This document shows, piece after piece, positions 32,741 through 44,439 of a DNA stretch of 64,000 nt. Position numbers and translations under genes: made by a program. The notes beneath the pieces were generated by a model, which was not told the origin of the DNA, made no database searches, and was given only the letters and a program-made list of their open reading frames with translations. The stretch is from Acestrorhynchus altus (Eukaryota; Chordata; Actinopteri; Characiformes; Acestrorhynchidae), in the NCBI GenBank assembly GCA_034509495.1, contig CM067503.1:25799768-25863767 (forward strand), written 5' to 3'. Within the stretch, counting starts at the first letter, position 1. Each line of letters starts with the position of its first letter.

Positions 32741-35292
32741 CTTGGTAAATGTACAGAAGTGATTTACCATTGCCTTCTTCCATGCGATTGAATTGATGTA
32801 TTTGTCATTGTTACCTTTGTGATCATCCACCGATGACATTGTTCTATATTACTACTTCCCAGTACAGGTCTGGCTCCTCTGTTAAGACTTTTCTGCCATT
32901 AGAGACCCTGAAGGAGTCCAGGCAACATAGATGTCTGCTTCTCTAATGAACACAACAATGCACTATTCCATGAAAAGATGCCATTGTTTACATAGCCTAT
33001 TTATGAAAAGCAACATTGAATTATTTGGGTGGGCAATAACAAAGTTCACCCACAGATGAAGTCGTAGTAACACCTATGGTAGACTGACTTTTGCTGAGCT
33101 TTTCAGACTTCTGCAGAATTGTCTCTGTCTGTTATTAATTTTATATTAGATTCAGCTCAGATTCCAGAGTAAAAGATGGAAGATGCTATAATTAGTTGAT
33201 TGATTGATCATGAAAACTTGCAGATGGTAGTGCCGCTCGTTTTCTCGTTTACTCTGTCTCTCCCCTCAACCCTCTTTTTTTTCCAAGTTTTGGTTAGACT
33301 TAGAAACTGCTGAAAGATCAATTACCTGCACAGCTGTCCATCAGCATGCTAACTTTGGCAGCAAACTAAATCACAGGTCCTCACTCTGATTAGGCTACAT
33401 GTCCTATGGAAATGTGTTGACATTCTCCCTGAAGTCTGCCTGATGCAAAAGGCTCAAATATCTGCTTCAAGGACATCTCTCATAAATCACAGCAAATAAA
33501 CGCTTTTAATACACTCTGGTCACAGCAGCCTTGACACAGCCTCCACAGGTTTCAACCAAGGGCAACACAATATTTTCATTTTCAGTTGAGTCTGAGTGTG
33601 TTACACAATGTCTAATCTCTCCTCTCTGTTTCCACTCATCCACACACAAACACACACACACACTCTGCAGTAACAGGTTGCTACTGCTCGCCTCTGACAT
33701 TCTGCACTTCTTCAATTGGTTATGCCTTCCACTGCTTTCCTAATACTCTGATGTTCAGAGTAACCCAGTAATCCCTCAGGGTCTGTATCTGGGTGCATGT
33801 TTCAGTTCCTCACTCTTATAATTTCATAATGTGATTCATTTCATAGTATTTAATAGGGTTGCTAGGAAGAATAAAAACATTTTGGATATTCCTTCTAATC
33901 AGGGATCGAGCTCTGGGCCCCAGTGAACCTTTATTTGAACTTTTGCATAACTCCTAGATTTTTACCTAACATTTCTAAACATAAACCAGGACTGTAAATA
34001 GAACTACAGGATGAGTGAAAGGCACAGGACACCCTTCTATTTGAGAAAAGAAAGGGAAAACGACATATCTATTTAACACCACTGTTGCCTACATGGCCTG
34101 TAAACTGACCTTGATTATTGCCAATTGCAGCTGGCTGTAGGTGGGGGAGGGGGGGTTTACATCAGCTACATCATTTACACAGTTTTTTCACTGGAAATTA
34201 AACACTATATTCATATATATCCATATTCATAGGCTGATCCAATGGATAATTACTAATGCTAACACAGACAACAACTACCAATATCAGTCCAGAGTCAGTC
34301 AGATGGGATAATAAGATGTCAAGATGTCACGTTATAAAACAGTAATTTTAAGAAAAGAGTCCAGAATCTCTCATTATATAAACTTTTACTAAAATAAAGA
34401 GATTTTACTTAATACGAACACAAAGATCAGATTGCATCAGTATTGACTGATACTCAGTCAGAGAGACTTGGATTGGATTAGGGAGCAAATTACCTCAATC
34501 AAGACATTACTGTATGTTTTAGATCATGAAATATAGCATAAAATGACTGTTTACAGCCTGCTAAATTGCTCAGCATTATGTTGCACATGTTGCACTTTCC
34601 ATAATAAAGCTCATCCCTACAATAAAATATTAAAATTCATCTTTGTCTCATTTAATCATAAAACATTTTTACCCATGTGTTCAACTAATTCTGAAAGTGT
34701 TCTGAAAGCCTCTTTTGGGTGACAGTGTCTCAGTCCCTAGCAATTTGAAACTCACTTTACGGCAGACAGTGATGCTAGTGGACCAGAAGTTCCCAGTTTC
34801 ACGTTCATGAAGAGTATGTCCTACAACCTCCACTGGTCTTTTTCTACTTTGAATAGAATGTGTTTATAGTTTATAATGCATCAACTAGAAATCTGTGTTT
34901 TGTGTGTGAGGCCCCAAGTCCCCCCACCTCCCAAGATTTGCAGCAATCTATGCCTATTTGTCTTAATATGGTCCTGCTTGGAATATATTAAAAACACATT
35001 ACTGAATACTCTCAGTGATTAATCATAATTCATATTTTGTGCCTGCCTTGTGACACACAATATTTGTTTTGTTGGATCACTTGAACATCTTCATTCTTCT
35101 GAAACCAACCATAGGTGCCCAGTTCTAAAAACAAGGGGATGATTTAGCTGCAGGGTTTTGTTCCAATCAGGCAGAATTACTCTGGGTGAACTGTTTGAAC
35201 CACTTAATTAAACAATGAGACAAAGGTGTGCTCTTGTCTGATTAGAAGGAAAATCTGAAGGCCAGCCTCACCCAGATCCATTGGGCCACCCA
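32741..35292. other. mostly unique noncoding sequence
   Basis: No gene supported. Poly-G near 34148-34156. The 33220-33520 stretch is relatively complex and could be conserved noncoding DNA. The 35130-35280 stretch resembles a decayed MITE (AGGGTTTTGTTCCAATCAG). Confidence 0.4.
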
Positions 35293-35450
35293 TGAGCAGT
35301 TAGCATAGCGTAGTGGAAAACATCGCTGCTTTCAGTGTGGAAAACTGGGATTGTTGGGCAAGACTCCTAACATTAATAATACAAAGCTTATACATAATTT
35401 AGTAGAAAACTATGACTGTCAGATAGCATGTATAAATGTAAGCTGCAAGC
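35293..35450 (+). mobile_element. tRNA-derived SINE
   Basis: AGCAGTTAGCATAGCGTAGT carries an A-box-like TAGCATAGCGTAGTGG, and about 40 bp further on a B-box-like GGGATTGTTGGG, followed by CAAGACTCCTAACA. This is the head of a common otophysan-type tRNA SINE. The B box is mutated relative to GGTTCGAnnCC. The tail near 35440 reads TATAAATGTAAGCTGC. Confidence 0.7.
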
Positions 35451-36451
35451 CAACATTGTAATTTGTTATAGTGCTCATTTACACATTGTGTTCTTATAGA
35501 CCAAATTTGTACTGTGCAAGTACTATGCTGTGCCAATAATTCATTTCAGGTACTGAATAATAAGCATTAAGATTAATTACTAAATAATTGGTCAGAAGTG
35601 TAGAGAAATCTGATTATTTCTGAATATAATTTCTGAACTGATGAAGGCTGCAGCCACACCAGTAGTAACCTATGATGAGAGACAAGGCTATTTAGAGTCA
35701 GGACTGGCTTTGTGGCTTTTGTTGATTGCTCTTTGTTCTGCGCTGATCAGTATTGGCAATTGCCTGCATTGTGAGTGCAGAGGGGCTACCTCTGGCAGGT
35801 CCAATCCACCACTATTGTCCTGCCTTTTCCCTCCTATTGTCTTTGCATTGGAGAAAGCATGACGATCTTGTTCTTTTTCAATGGGACAGTGATGAGAGTC
35901 AGTTGTTCAGTACTGATCTGGGGCAGCAAGTGTTTATGCTGTATTTTGTTTAACATGGTGACTGTGTTACTGGTGTTTGTGCATGACTAGGAGAGAAGAT
36001 TGTGCTGCTTGTGTGCATGTCATGTGTACACAAAAGGATAAGTGTATCTGTGTGTGTAAGCTATATGCTTTGGCCCAGGGATTTTCCTCTTTTGCACCTA
36101 TTTTTCTAAATTTATCCTCAAAGTGTGCCACCTCTCCTGTGAGCCTCAGCCTAGATCCTGGAGGAAGAGGGGGTTGGGGGGATTGTGGTGGGGGGTTGGA
36201 GATGCAGTAGGCTCATTGTGTTGGTTGGTATGTGGGACACAGCAGTACTACAGCCTACCTGCACATCTTATTTCACACAATGCATATGTGTGTGTGAATA
36301 TACAGCTTTTCTACATTTTCAAATGTCCAGATTTGATAGAAAAATAGGAAAAATAGTTCTATCCTAATGTGTCAGCAAAAAGGTTAGGGTTAGGTTAGGA
36401 TTATGATTAGGCTTCCGTTCTTATTATATATAGAGTTGCTACATATATATA
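35451..36451. other. unannotated sequence
   Basis: No gene supported. It contains a very short TTAGGG-like stretch (36383-36400) and poly-G tracts near 36165-36200. Confidence 0.4.
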
Positions 36452-36930
36452 GACATTATATGGACAAAAGAATTAGGATACCTAAACGATACCTACAGTA
36501 ACGTTTATGACATCCCATCCTAAATCCATATGTCCTTTATGGAACAGTACCTTGCAAAAGTATGGCTTTTTATATGTTATGCATCTGAACTTAATATTCT
36601 AGTTACACTTGTAAATGTATTAGAATGGCCTAGACAAAACCCAGACCTTAATCCAATTGAGAATCTGTGGTCAGATTTGAGGACTGCTGTTCACCAGTGG
36701 AAACCATCTAACTTGAAGGAGCTGGAAGAGTTTTGCCTTGAGGAATGGGCAAAAATCCCAGTGGCAAGATGTGGCAAGCTCATAGTGACTTATCCAAAGT
36801 GACACAGCTGTAATTGTGGGCTCTACAAAGTACTGACTTTAGGGGGATTTTAGTTATGCACACTGAAGTTTTCTGTTTTTTTGTCATATCTGTTTGCATC
36901 ACAGTAAATAAATCAAGTTGTAGGCATGTT
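36452..36930 (+). mobile_element. Tc1-like fragment, chimeric
   Basis: The left end ATTATATGGACAAAAGAATT resembles the TIR of one Tc1/MITE family. The coding part and 3' end from about 36600 belong to another family whose 3' end recurs inverted at 52035-52130: ACAAAGTACTGACTTTAG and TTATGCACACTGA in common. Confidence 0.7.
36608..36802 (+). pseudogene. Tc1-like transposase C-terminal fragment
   Basis: The frame reads NVLEWPRQNPDLNPIENLW, with the third catalytic Glu at 36659-36661. It continues ELEEFCLEEWAKIPVARC and ends IVTYPK before TGA at 36800-36802. It is open over its length, but the DNA-binding domain and both catalytic Asp residues are missing. Confidence 0.8.
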
Positions 36931-37837
36931 CTGCAAATGAAGTAATGTAAACTCTCAAAAAAACCCAATATTTTAATTCCAGGTTGTGAGGTAGCACAGC
37001 TTAGATGTTGGAATGTTTATGGGATGTTTGGTCCATTCAGAACAGCATTTGTATGGTCAAACACCATACAAATCACTGTGGCTCACAGTCTCCATTCTAC
37101 TTGATCCCAAAAGTGTGTTGAATGCGTTTGAGGTCAGGGCTCACCCATCAGACTGCCATATAGAGAAGTGTGACTTTTTACTCAATAGTATATACCTAGT
37201 ATATACAATTGCAGTTAGAAGTTTACATACAAATAGTCTAGACAAGAAAGATTAAGAAGGATGTGGAGCAATTAACAGCCCTGCTGCAGGACCCATGGAT
37301 TACAGGTTCCTCTGTGCTCTTGCAGAAACAAATTACTTGTGTTGCCAGGTGGGCATGCTTTGCAGGAAGTAAGTGTCCAAGTGGTGTAAAACAAAATGAA
37401 GATTTGTTTGATGTTCTGCTGCTGGACACCTCTACAATGGGTAACAATGCTCAATTTGGCACTGAAAGTTTTCTGTAACACAGATTGCACTTTTGTCATG
37501 GATTGATCGTTAGATTCCCTCCAGTGACTTTGGGATTGTGTAATGATTGCTCCACTCTCCATTGCTGTCATTGTTTAGTTATTCCAGGCAATCTTTTGAC
37601 ACCCAGTAGCGCAGCAAAAATGTCAATGAATATAAAGTTCTTTAGCAACACCCAGTGGCCATTTTTTCTTACCAAAGTGTGGCAGAGCATACCTGGGAGC
37701 AGGCCATTTTGGATTTGAAGAAATGCTGTCAGAGAATTGTCTCTCCTATGAGGTCATGTTGAAAAAGCAACAGTGGCTCAAGCATTGGCATTGAACACAT
37801 GGTTTTATTTGGATGGGCTGTGCTAGAGTCCATCCAA

Positions 37838-37838
<1 letters not shown>
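36931..37838. other. unannotated sequence
   Basis: Near 37203-37233, ATTGCAGTTAGAAGTTTACA resembles a Sleeping Beauty-type TIR start, but no element follows. The 37263-37478 frame (71 codons, plus) has a protein-like texture but no domain I can name. Confidence 0.35.

Positions 37839-37886
<48 letters not shown>
37839..37886. repeat. (GT)n microsatellite
   Basis: A pure GT run of about 24 units, about 100 bp from a CA run in the opposite sense (37988-38049), so the two could pair as an inverted repeat. Confidence 0.97.
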
Positions 37887-37887
<1 letters not shown>

Positions 37888-37985
37888 ATTAACTGGGCCT
37901 TCTGTTTAAACCCGATGTTTGGTCCTTATCAGCTGGCCCAGGAGAGAGTCTGCAATCTTCTGCTCCCTTAGGCAAGATATAAACA

Positions 37986-37987
<2 letters not shown>

Positions 37988-38049
<62 letters not shown>
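37988..38049. repeat. (CA)n microsatellite
   Basis: A pure CA run of about 31 units. Confidence 0.97.
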
Positions 38050-38050
<1 letters not shown>

Positions 38051-38214
38051 TTTGGTTAACGAAAGGAAGAACAAGGATTGGCTGAGAGAGAGGCTGAAAA
38101 TCATGGCACAGAAACCTTATTTTAGCATTTACCATGGAGTTCCTAAAGCAGTCCTCAGGCAACAAGCCTAGTGCTCCAAATGAATTTGTTCCAACACTAT
38201 TTGAGGCATACATT

Positions 38215-38325
38215 TTGAATAAAGTTACCTGGATCTTGTTCTTTAGTTTTTAACAGTAATGTGTCTGTGTAAATAATACGGAACATGACAGGTCCCAGTG
38301 TGGCTCCCTGTGGCACATCGCTTGC
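38215..38325 (-). pseudogene. LINE reverse transcriptase motif fragment
   Basis: The minus strand reads ASDVPQGATLGPVMFRIIY, matching the highly conserved GVPQGSVLGPLLF box (RT block 4/B) of CR1/L2-type LINEs. The flanking frame continues TDTLLLKT without the YADD box. Only about 100 bp is recognisable. Confidence 0.65.
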
Positions 38326-39384
38326 AACTCCTGCCTAAATGGATGGTTTGCTTGAGCTTATAATACTATTGAAAACTAACCAGAGTAATAGGGGAGGTTA
38401 AGACTTAAGAATAAAAAAACATGGAAAATGGGAAAACACCCAGTAGTTTCAGATTTTGCATCTGTTTTGGATTTATTTGGCAAAATTTACTTGCTAAGAA
38501 GGAAATCAGTGAAAGGTTTTTCAGTTGACAAAATTACTAAGATGTTTTAAGTGTTTCTATTGTTAAAATTCAGCTGATTTCTGCTTCAACAACAGCTTTT
38601 GTGATGGCTTCCATATCCTCAATTCATTGGGATTCATTCACCTTCCCAATATGTTTGCAGAAGATTACACTCATGATTCCGATTTTCGAGTATAATCAGT
38701 AATTAAGCTTGAATTGTTGTTCACAGCAAACAACAGAACATATCTAAAGCCTTAGCTGTTATTCTTTTAACAAACTGAAGCCTTTCTGGTGTGACTGAGC
38801 AAAACATGGGCTTGTAGATGTTGTTCAGTGCTGAAGATAATAAGGTATTCATCTTTTATAAACAAAATACACATTATTTATTCTCATATCTGACACAAAG
38901 GGTAACTCTGTCATGTGGCATGCTCATATTCAGTGTATAGCTAGGCTGAGCTAATATGTTGATGTTTACTATAGCTGTTAGTTGTTTAATCCCCTAGTAT
39001 TTACACCAAAATGTGTAGAATAATGAAATTTCATCATAATAAATTTGATTTGTATCAGGCTTTGTACACCACAAGTGTGTGTGTGGGGCTGTATTTTTAA
39101 TTATATATTTTATTTATTTCTATTTTACATCAGCATTTGTCAAAATAACATTGACAAAACTGGCAAATGTAAGCACATCAGATTCATTCATAATCCAGTT
39201 CTTATTCAGAGAAAGTGAGAATACTTTATTTACAGTTTTATTGTTTCTTTAAGAAAGATAACACAATTCCAAACAACGATTAGATCTTGTTTTATATTGC
39301 TCAAATGCATATTTATCTTTAGGGTTGAATAATATTTAAAAATCATATGTGACTCCAAAACTCAAACCATATAAGCTTCAGTTT
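38326..39384. other. unannotated sequence
   Basis: AT-rich, no gene or recognised element. Confidence 0.4.
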
Positions 39385-39539
39385 ATTAAAAGAATCACAG
39401 CCACCCTTTTGGGGTTTTGGTGGCAAATGAACAAAGGATGCCAGGGGAAACCTGGCTTTCCCAAGAAAAAAGGAAAATAGAAGAAAATGGACACAGGGAA
39501 AAAATATCAAGACGTTTTGATTAATGTCAAGGAGACGCA

Positions 39540-39925
39540 TAACAGTATAGGAAGGTCCATCTCTAGGCAGCCTGTGGATCCAGAAAACATGCTGGAGCAG
39601 TAACTCCACCATCTCCACAGCTGATGATAGCTTAGACAGTAGTGGATCAAAGTGAATATTACGGTGTTGCTCTAGGAGATAGGCAGTCCCGTGATAAAAA
39701 TCGATGGCAAAATAACGGGACCAGGGGCATTACAGGATAGCTAAGGCATTAAACAGCTAGGCAGGCCTGGTTCTGGGGTCTTTACACTGGACGAAAGTGG
39801 CATAAGTGGCTACATATGGCTGCACATCCTGGTTCATGCGAGGCCACCAGAACCATCTTTGGAGGAATTCCAGTGTGTGGGTTACCCCTGGATGAGCAAC
39901 AAAAGAAGAGCTATGCCCCCACTGC
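39540..39925 (-). pseudogene. Gypsy integrase fragment
   Basis: The minus strand reads HPGVTHTLEFLQRWFWWPRM, then QPYVATYATFVQCKDP, which is the HHCC zinc-binding region with one Cys replaced. The start of the catalytic core (SRYFAIDFYHG) and LLQHVFWIHRLPRDG-like sequence follow. At least two stops interrupt it. Confidence 0.8.
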
Positions 39926-40039
39926 ATGACCTGGTCTCTGACTGAGCATCGGTTTTGTTGTTCTTAGAACCTAGTTGATATGATGTAACAAAATCACTGA
40001 GTGAATAAATAGAGGTCAAGATGCTTGCCACTTTGAATG

Positions 40040-40185
40040 TAGGCCAAGTTTTTATGGTCAGTCCAAAGCAGGAAGGGCTGCTTTGCACTCTTCCAGGGCA
40101 AATCTAACAGCCAGCAGCTCACAATCCTCCACATCGTAGATGCATTCTGCATAAGGTGATGGAAGAAAGATTGCAACTTCTGAGC
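40040..40185 (-). pseudogene. Gypsy RNase H fragment
   Basis: The minus strand shows YDVEDCELLAVRFALEECK followed, after a frameshift, by QPFLLWTDHKNLAYIQSGK. This is the RNase H region between RT and integrase, with the conserved ELLAV and TDHKNL blocks. A 1-base shift separates the two halves. Confidence 0.85.
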
Positions 40186-40329
40186 GGGACCAGAACACTG
40201 TGACTAAACTGCACCCACTTCCACATCAGATACATTGACCTCAACCACAAAGAACCCACTGGACGTGGACTACATTTTCATCTTAATTTGTACTGTAAAT
40301 CAAGATGTCGTCCAAGTAGACAAACACGT

Positions 40330-40930
40330 TGCGGTCAAGTGCCTCCCTTGGTGCCTGGTTAACTCTATAAACTCATCAAGTGTCACAGGGAGGTCATGAG
40401 GTGCCAGCTCATCCTTAAGCTCCTAGTGACACTGAATTCCAACCACTTTCTACCACTAAAGCATGGAACATGAAGGCATAGTCAGCCACATATCTTTTGG
40501 CATGGTGTATGTGAAGGAGATGGGAGCTAGTCTCCTCTCTGGATGTTCAGGACAGGGCTGAGGAGAATGACACAGGTGAGGCACACATGTTTGGTTGATT
40601 CTCCCAGACAAGTGTGGCCCCCCAAACAAGGAGGGAGATCATATACACCACCTTTGCCCATTCAATGGGAAATCATGATGGCTGCTGCTTGAAAACCACA
40701 GATCACTGAAGGAGAAAGCCACAACATCCTCCAGGCTCCCCTGCTCTGGGGGAGGAAGGACCTGCCACTACATCCTGAGCCACCTCTTGAGGTGAGCACC
40801 CCTGGGGAGCAGAGGTGGCCTGATTAATGGCCTCACTCAGACATTGCAGCTGTGTCAGAATTTGTTGCAGGGTCTGATCATGTCTGCCAATAAGTACCCC
40901 CTGGGAGGTCAGAGCATCTTTAAGCTGCTC
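40330..40930 (-). pseudogene. Gypsy gag fragment
   Basis: The minus strand gives, in order: DQTLQQILTQLQCLSEAI, a Pro/Gly linker, GFLLQ and VVFKQQPS (capsid-like), a decayed middle, and KDELAPHDLPVTLDEFIELT. These match the gag of fish Gypsy elements of the GAGE-like retrotransposon group. It joins directly to RNase H sequence about 150 bp downstream, so protease and RT have been lost by deletion. Several in-frame stops are present. Confidence 0.75.
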
Positions 40931-41231
40931 TAAGTCTGGGTCAATAGAATTGGCTGGTTCTTTCTATAACAGCTCATCTAAAGGAGGAGCTGAACACAGG
41001 TCATGTTGGTGACACTACAGCCTCTTAACTAGGTTAGCTTTGGGTGATTAACAGGACCCAAAAGCAAGAGCTAACCAAAAAGGAAGAACTCGAAAACTGA
41101 GACACAGGATTTGAACTGGGGCCACTACCATTACTAGACCAGCACTCTCATGTGTGTCTATAGTGCAGTGGAAGAAGAGCTGGCTACACTGAGCCTTTTA
41201 AGGAAAATCCTGTAAATTGGGGGGGGGGGGG

Positions 41232-41510
41232 TGTAACAAAAGAGGCTTTGGGTTGTGGCAGCTAAAGCAACGGATGCCAGGGAAAAGCTGGTTTTCCCAA
41301 GAGAAAGGGAAACAGAAAGGAGAAAATGAAGGTAAAATGACTTGAGAAAAGTCTTACACAGAGACAAAGAACCAAGCACCAAGTCTCTGTCTCTATGCTT
41401 TTAAAGACTTCAGGTGTTGGGCATCAAGCCTAATTGGCTCCAGAAGTTGGCTCAACTACTGCCTCCCCCTGCTGGATGGAGGTGACCTAGACCTGGAGCT
41501 AGCTATTACA
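41232..41510 (-). repeat. Gypsy LTR (5' LTR on the minus strand)
   Basis: A 279-bp repeat with TG...CA ends (TGTAACAAAAG...AGCTATTACA). Just inside it lies a 13-G run (41219-41231) where the primer binding site should be. Confidence 0.75.
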
Positions 41511-41760
41511 GAAATACTTCAAATATTTGACATATTCATGGATGAAGCTAGAATATGTGCTCTTTCGTGGTATATCTGTTTTTTCTTCAAGGTTTGGGTA
41601 AAGGTGGAGGCACAAGCGGAACCATATTCTCCTGCACTATTATCACAAAGATAAGCTTTACTGTACTGTTATCATGGTCACTAAAGGCCCCAAGACTGAC
41701 AGACTGCAGTGCTGCATAAATTGTACAATTGGATCCTGCTTGATTTCCTGTAATGTTTGA

Positions 41761-42900
41761 TATCAAATCAAATCAAATCAAAATTTATTTTTATAGCACT
41801 CTTCACAACTGAAGTTGTCACAGAGCAGCTTCACAGAAATTAATTAAATAAATAAATAAATAAGAAAGGTTAAAACAGAGACAAAGTATAAATGACAGAT
41901 CCCCTAGTGAGCAAGCCACATGGCGACAGTGGCAAGGAAAAACTCCTTCAACTGGAGGAAGAAACCTTGGGAGGAACCAGGCTCATAAGGGGAGGACCCA
42001 TCCTCCTCTGGTCAAACTACTTATACATAGTTCGGGGACACTGGACCCCTACATCTCTGTTCTATTACTCGGGTACTGAAGTAATGTTAATCCTCTGGTG
42101 GACATAATATTAACAGTAGATTTCTACAGTTGGTGATGGTGGGTGAGCAGCTAGTCCATGGCAGTGTGGGAAACTAGTCCAGGTCCAGTAGGTGGAAGGT
42201 GGAGAGCCAATGTAGACATGCATCAGGGGAGCTTGGAGTCCTTCTCAGGTGGGGCAGAAGAGCTTGAGGTTAGGATCTAATCAGGTCTGGCTGGTGGGTC
42301 ATCGTTAACTCGGAAAAGATACAGAGATGAATTAGTTTGAAATTTAAAAGAGAACAGAGAATGTAAACATTACCAGAGTGTGGCGAGTGACTCCGGCAGA
42401 TCTGACTATAACAGCGTAACTAAGGAGAGAACCAGAAGGTAACATAAACATGGGAGCATCCTGAAACATTGGCATCTAACTGCTCCACCGTCACAAACCA
42501 GAGTGATCGTGAGAAGGAGTCAGACGGCAGCACCAACATCCCAGTTTACCATAAAACCCAGTGTCCATGAACCCCTGGATCTGCAGCCTGTAACTAAGCT
42601 AAGACATTAATGACCAAATGCTACACTGAACAAGTACGTTTTCAGCCTAGACTTGAAGACTGAGACTGTGTCTGAGTCCCGAACATTATCTGGAAGGTTA
42701 TACCAGAGCTGGGGGGCTTTGTGAGAAAAGGCTCTTCCTCCTGCTGAAGCCTTCTGAATTCTGGGAACAAATAGGAAGCCAGCACCCTGTGATCTGAGTG
42801 ATCGTGGTGGCTCATAAAGGTAAATTAGATTCTGTAAGTATTCAGGAGCGAGCCCGTGTAGGGCTTTATATGTAAGTAAAAGAATTTTGTATTCGATACA
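41761..42900 (-). mobile_element. L2-like LINE 3' end, 5'-truncated
   Basis: The minus-strand element ends at 41761 with a tail of AAATC repeats (plus: TATCAAATCAAATCAAATCA). It has a 3' UTR of about 840 bp (the part 41790-42160 shared with 13440-13720) and the last 97 codons of ORF2. It belongs to the same family as the LINE at 13.4 kb, and a micro-fragment of the tail is also seen at 50794-50820. Confidence 0.85.
42607..42898 (-). pseudogene. LINE ORF2 C-terminal fragment, uninterrupted frame
   Basis: The minus frame reads IEYKILLLTYKALHGLAPEY, then GRAFSHKAPQLWYNLPDNV, and ends FKSRLKTYLFSVAFGH at TAA. This is the canonical C-terminal end of L2-type LINE proteins. There are no stops over 97 codons, so this copy is relatively young or was recently truncated. 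It has no start codon because the 5' part never inserted. Confidence 0.88.
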
Positions 42901-43969
42901 CTGGAAATACTCAGAGCTCTGTTATTGTGGCTGCAGACCAAACAAATGAGCAGTGGTAGGTGCATCTCAGTCGGTCCATGGCCAAAAAAGCTGTAAACAA
43001 TACCTTTCCTCTGTGGTGGAGGGAGGTTAAAGGGCACAAAAGAGGATAGGGAAAAAATTAATGAGAGCTGTGGTGTTTCTAGGCCTATTTATTGATGTGC
43101 AGGTTCCATTGCACAAAAAAATTGCATTTGTTTCACTTGGTGTTAAATGGCCTTAGGACCTTTTTTGAGACCTTTTGAGAAAGCTGTTTTTTTATTTTTT
43201 TATTTACCCGGTATGCATGTTTATAACACTTTACATTTTGCCTGCTTGACACCATAAATAAACAAGCATAAACATGTTAGCATGGTCTACACTATACCCT
43301 CCGCTTTTGGATGAGTATAGTTATTCGGAGCAAGGCTGTTTTTTTATTTTTTGCTAAATGCTTTTCTTTGTTAATGAGAGCTGAGTGTATTATAAAGCCC
43401 TTTCCTCTTCTCGGATATCACCCCACAAACCAAACAGTATTAATTAAAAAGCCAAGCCGGAGTCGCCCAATTACTCTTTACTGCTGATTGGAGCTTATGC
43501 ATCAGAACTAGTCCCTGCACAGCCTGAACTGACTGTAGATTCTCAGTGTGGCCTGTATCTCCCCTCATCCACCCCATGTCATCAATATCCTATCAGTTCA
43601 CAGCCATAGTCTTTAAAGCTTACATTTATGTCTCAGGCTATGGAATTGGAGCACACATGACTAATGGGAGTATGGAAACATGAAAGAGAGGAGGGAGAAA
43701 AGAGAATGGTTAAGTTTGTACCCTGAGGAAATATAGGAAGAAAGATCTAATGTGGAGGAAGTACGGTATCTGTGGAAATGGTACATGGTAAATTAGCTTA
43801 TTACTGGGTTGCCATCAGGGAGATAAAGCCAAACTGAAGCAGAGAAAGATCTCTTTCTCTTGCACACATGTTGGCTTTTCATGTATGATGTTTCTTAGAG
43901 CTTTGACAATACTTGAGATCCTCATTTTATCCTTCATAATTGACTGATTCTTAGAACTGTTGCACCAGT
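42901..43969. other. unannotated sequence with possible conserved noncoding block
   Basis: No gene supported. The stretch 43430-43620 (AGTATTAATTAAAAAGCCAA ... CCCAATTACTCTTTACTGCT) has balanced composition and several homeodomain-like TAATTA cores. It could be conserved regulatory DNA, which is inference only. Confidence 0.35.
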
Positions 43970-44000
43970 TATTTATTTATTTATTTATTTATTTATTTTA
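43970..44000. repeat. (TTTA)n microsatellite
   Basis: About eight ATTT units. Confidence 0.95.
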
Positions 44001-44149
44001 TTGTAATTATCACAATTGATGTATTTTATTCAATGTGGACAAAAGTACCTACTTAAGACTTATAGAGTGCAGTAGCCATGAAAGACATGAGCTCTTGTGT
44101 CAGGCTTATTAACCACTAATTTGAGATACAGAGATAGATCAAATTTACG

Positions 44150-44215
<66 letters not shown>

Positions 44216-44228
44216 GATAGATAGATAG

Positions 44229-44295
<67 letters not shown>
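44150..44295. repeat. compound (TCTA)n(GATA)n(AT)n array
   Basis: About 16 TCTA units switch at about 44213 to four complementary GATA units, then to about 32 AT units. The TCTA/GATA switch gives a self-complementary hairpin. GATA-type repeats are common on fish sex-linked and other regions. Confidence 0.97.
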
Positions 44296-44298
<3 letters not shown>

Positions 44299-44439
44299 CA
44301 GTTTGATTCATAGATATACATATCTAGATGCCATATTGGAAAGAGCGTTGCCATATTATTAACATCTTGGCCTGACTGCATATCAGTACCATTACTAAGG
44401 GGTGATTTCAGAAAGGTATTGTCCAAAATTATACTACTG
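44296..44439. other. unannotated sequence
   Basis: No recognised feature. Confidence 0.4.

Larger units (their letters stand above)
39385..41510 (-). mobile_element. Ty3/Gypsy LTR retrotransposon remnant
   Basis: A complete LTR lies at the right (41232-41510, TGTAAC...TTACA on plus) and a truncated partner at the left (about 39385-39500). Both share GGATGCCAGGG, a TTTCCCAAGA block and a GAAAATG stretch. Between them, on the minus strand, lie gag, then RNase H, then the integrase zinc-binding region. Protease and RT are deleted. Stops are frequent, so it is an old, dead copy. Confidence 0.85.

Noticed and set aside
35293..35370. Possible tRNA gene
   Set aside because: The A-box-like and B-box-like motifs are mutated and followed by a SINE body, and a cloverleaf cannot be closed. 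It is called as a SINE instead.
36383..36400. Telomere-like GGTTAGGGTTAGGTTAGG
   Set aside because: Only about three imperfect units, too few to call an interstitial telomere.
37203..37235. Sleeping Beauty-like TIR start (AGTTAGAAGTTTACATACAA)
   Set aside because: A single ~30-bp match with no second end, transposase or direct repeat. Left as a note in the unannotated region.
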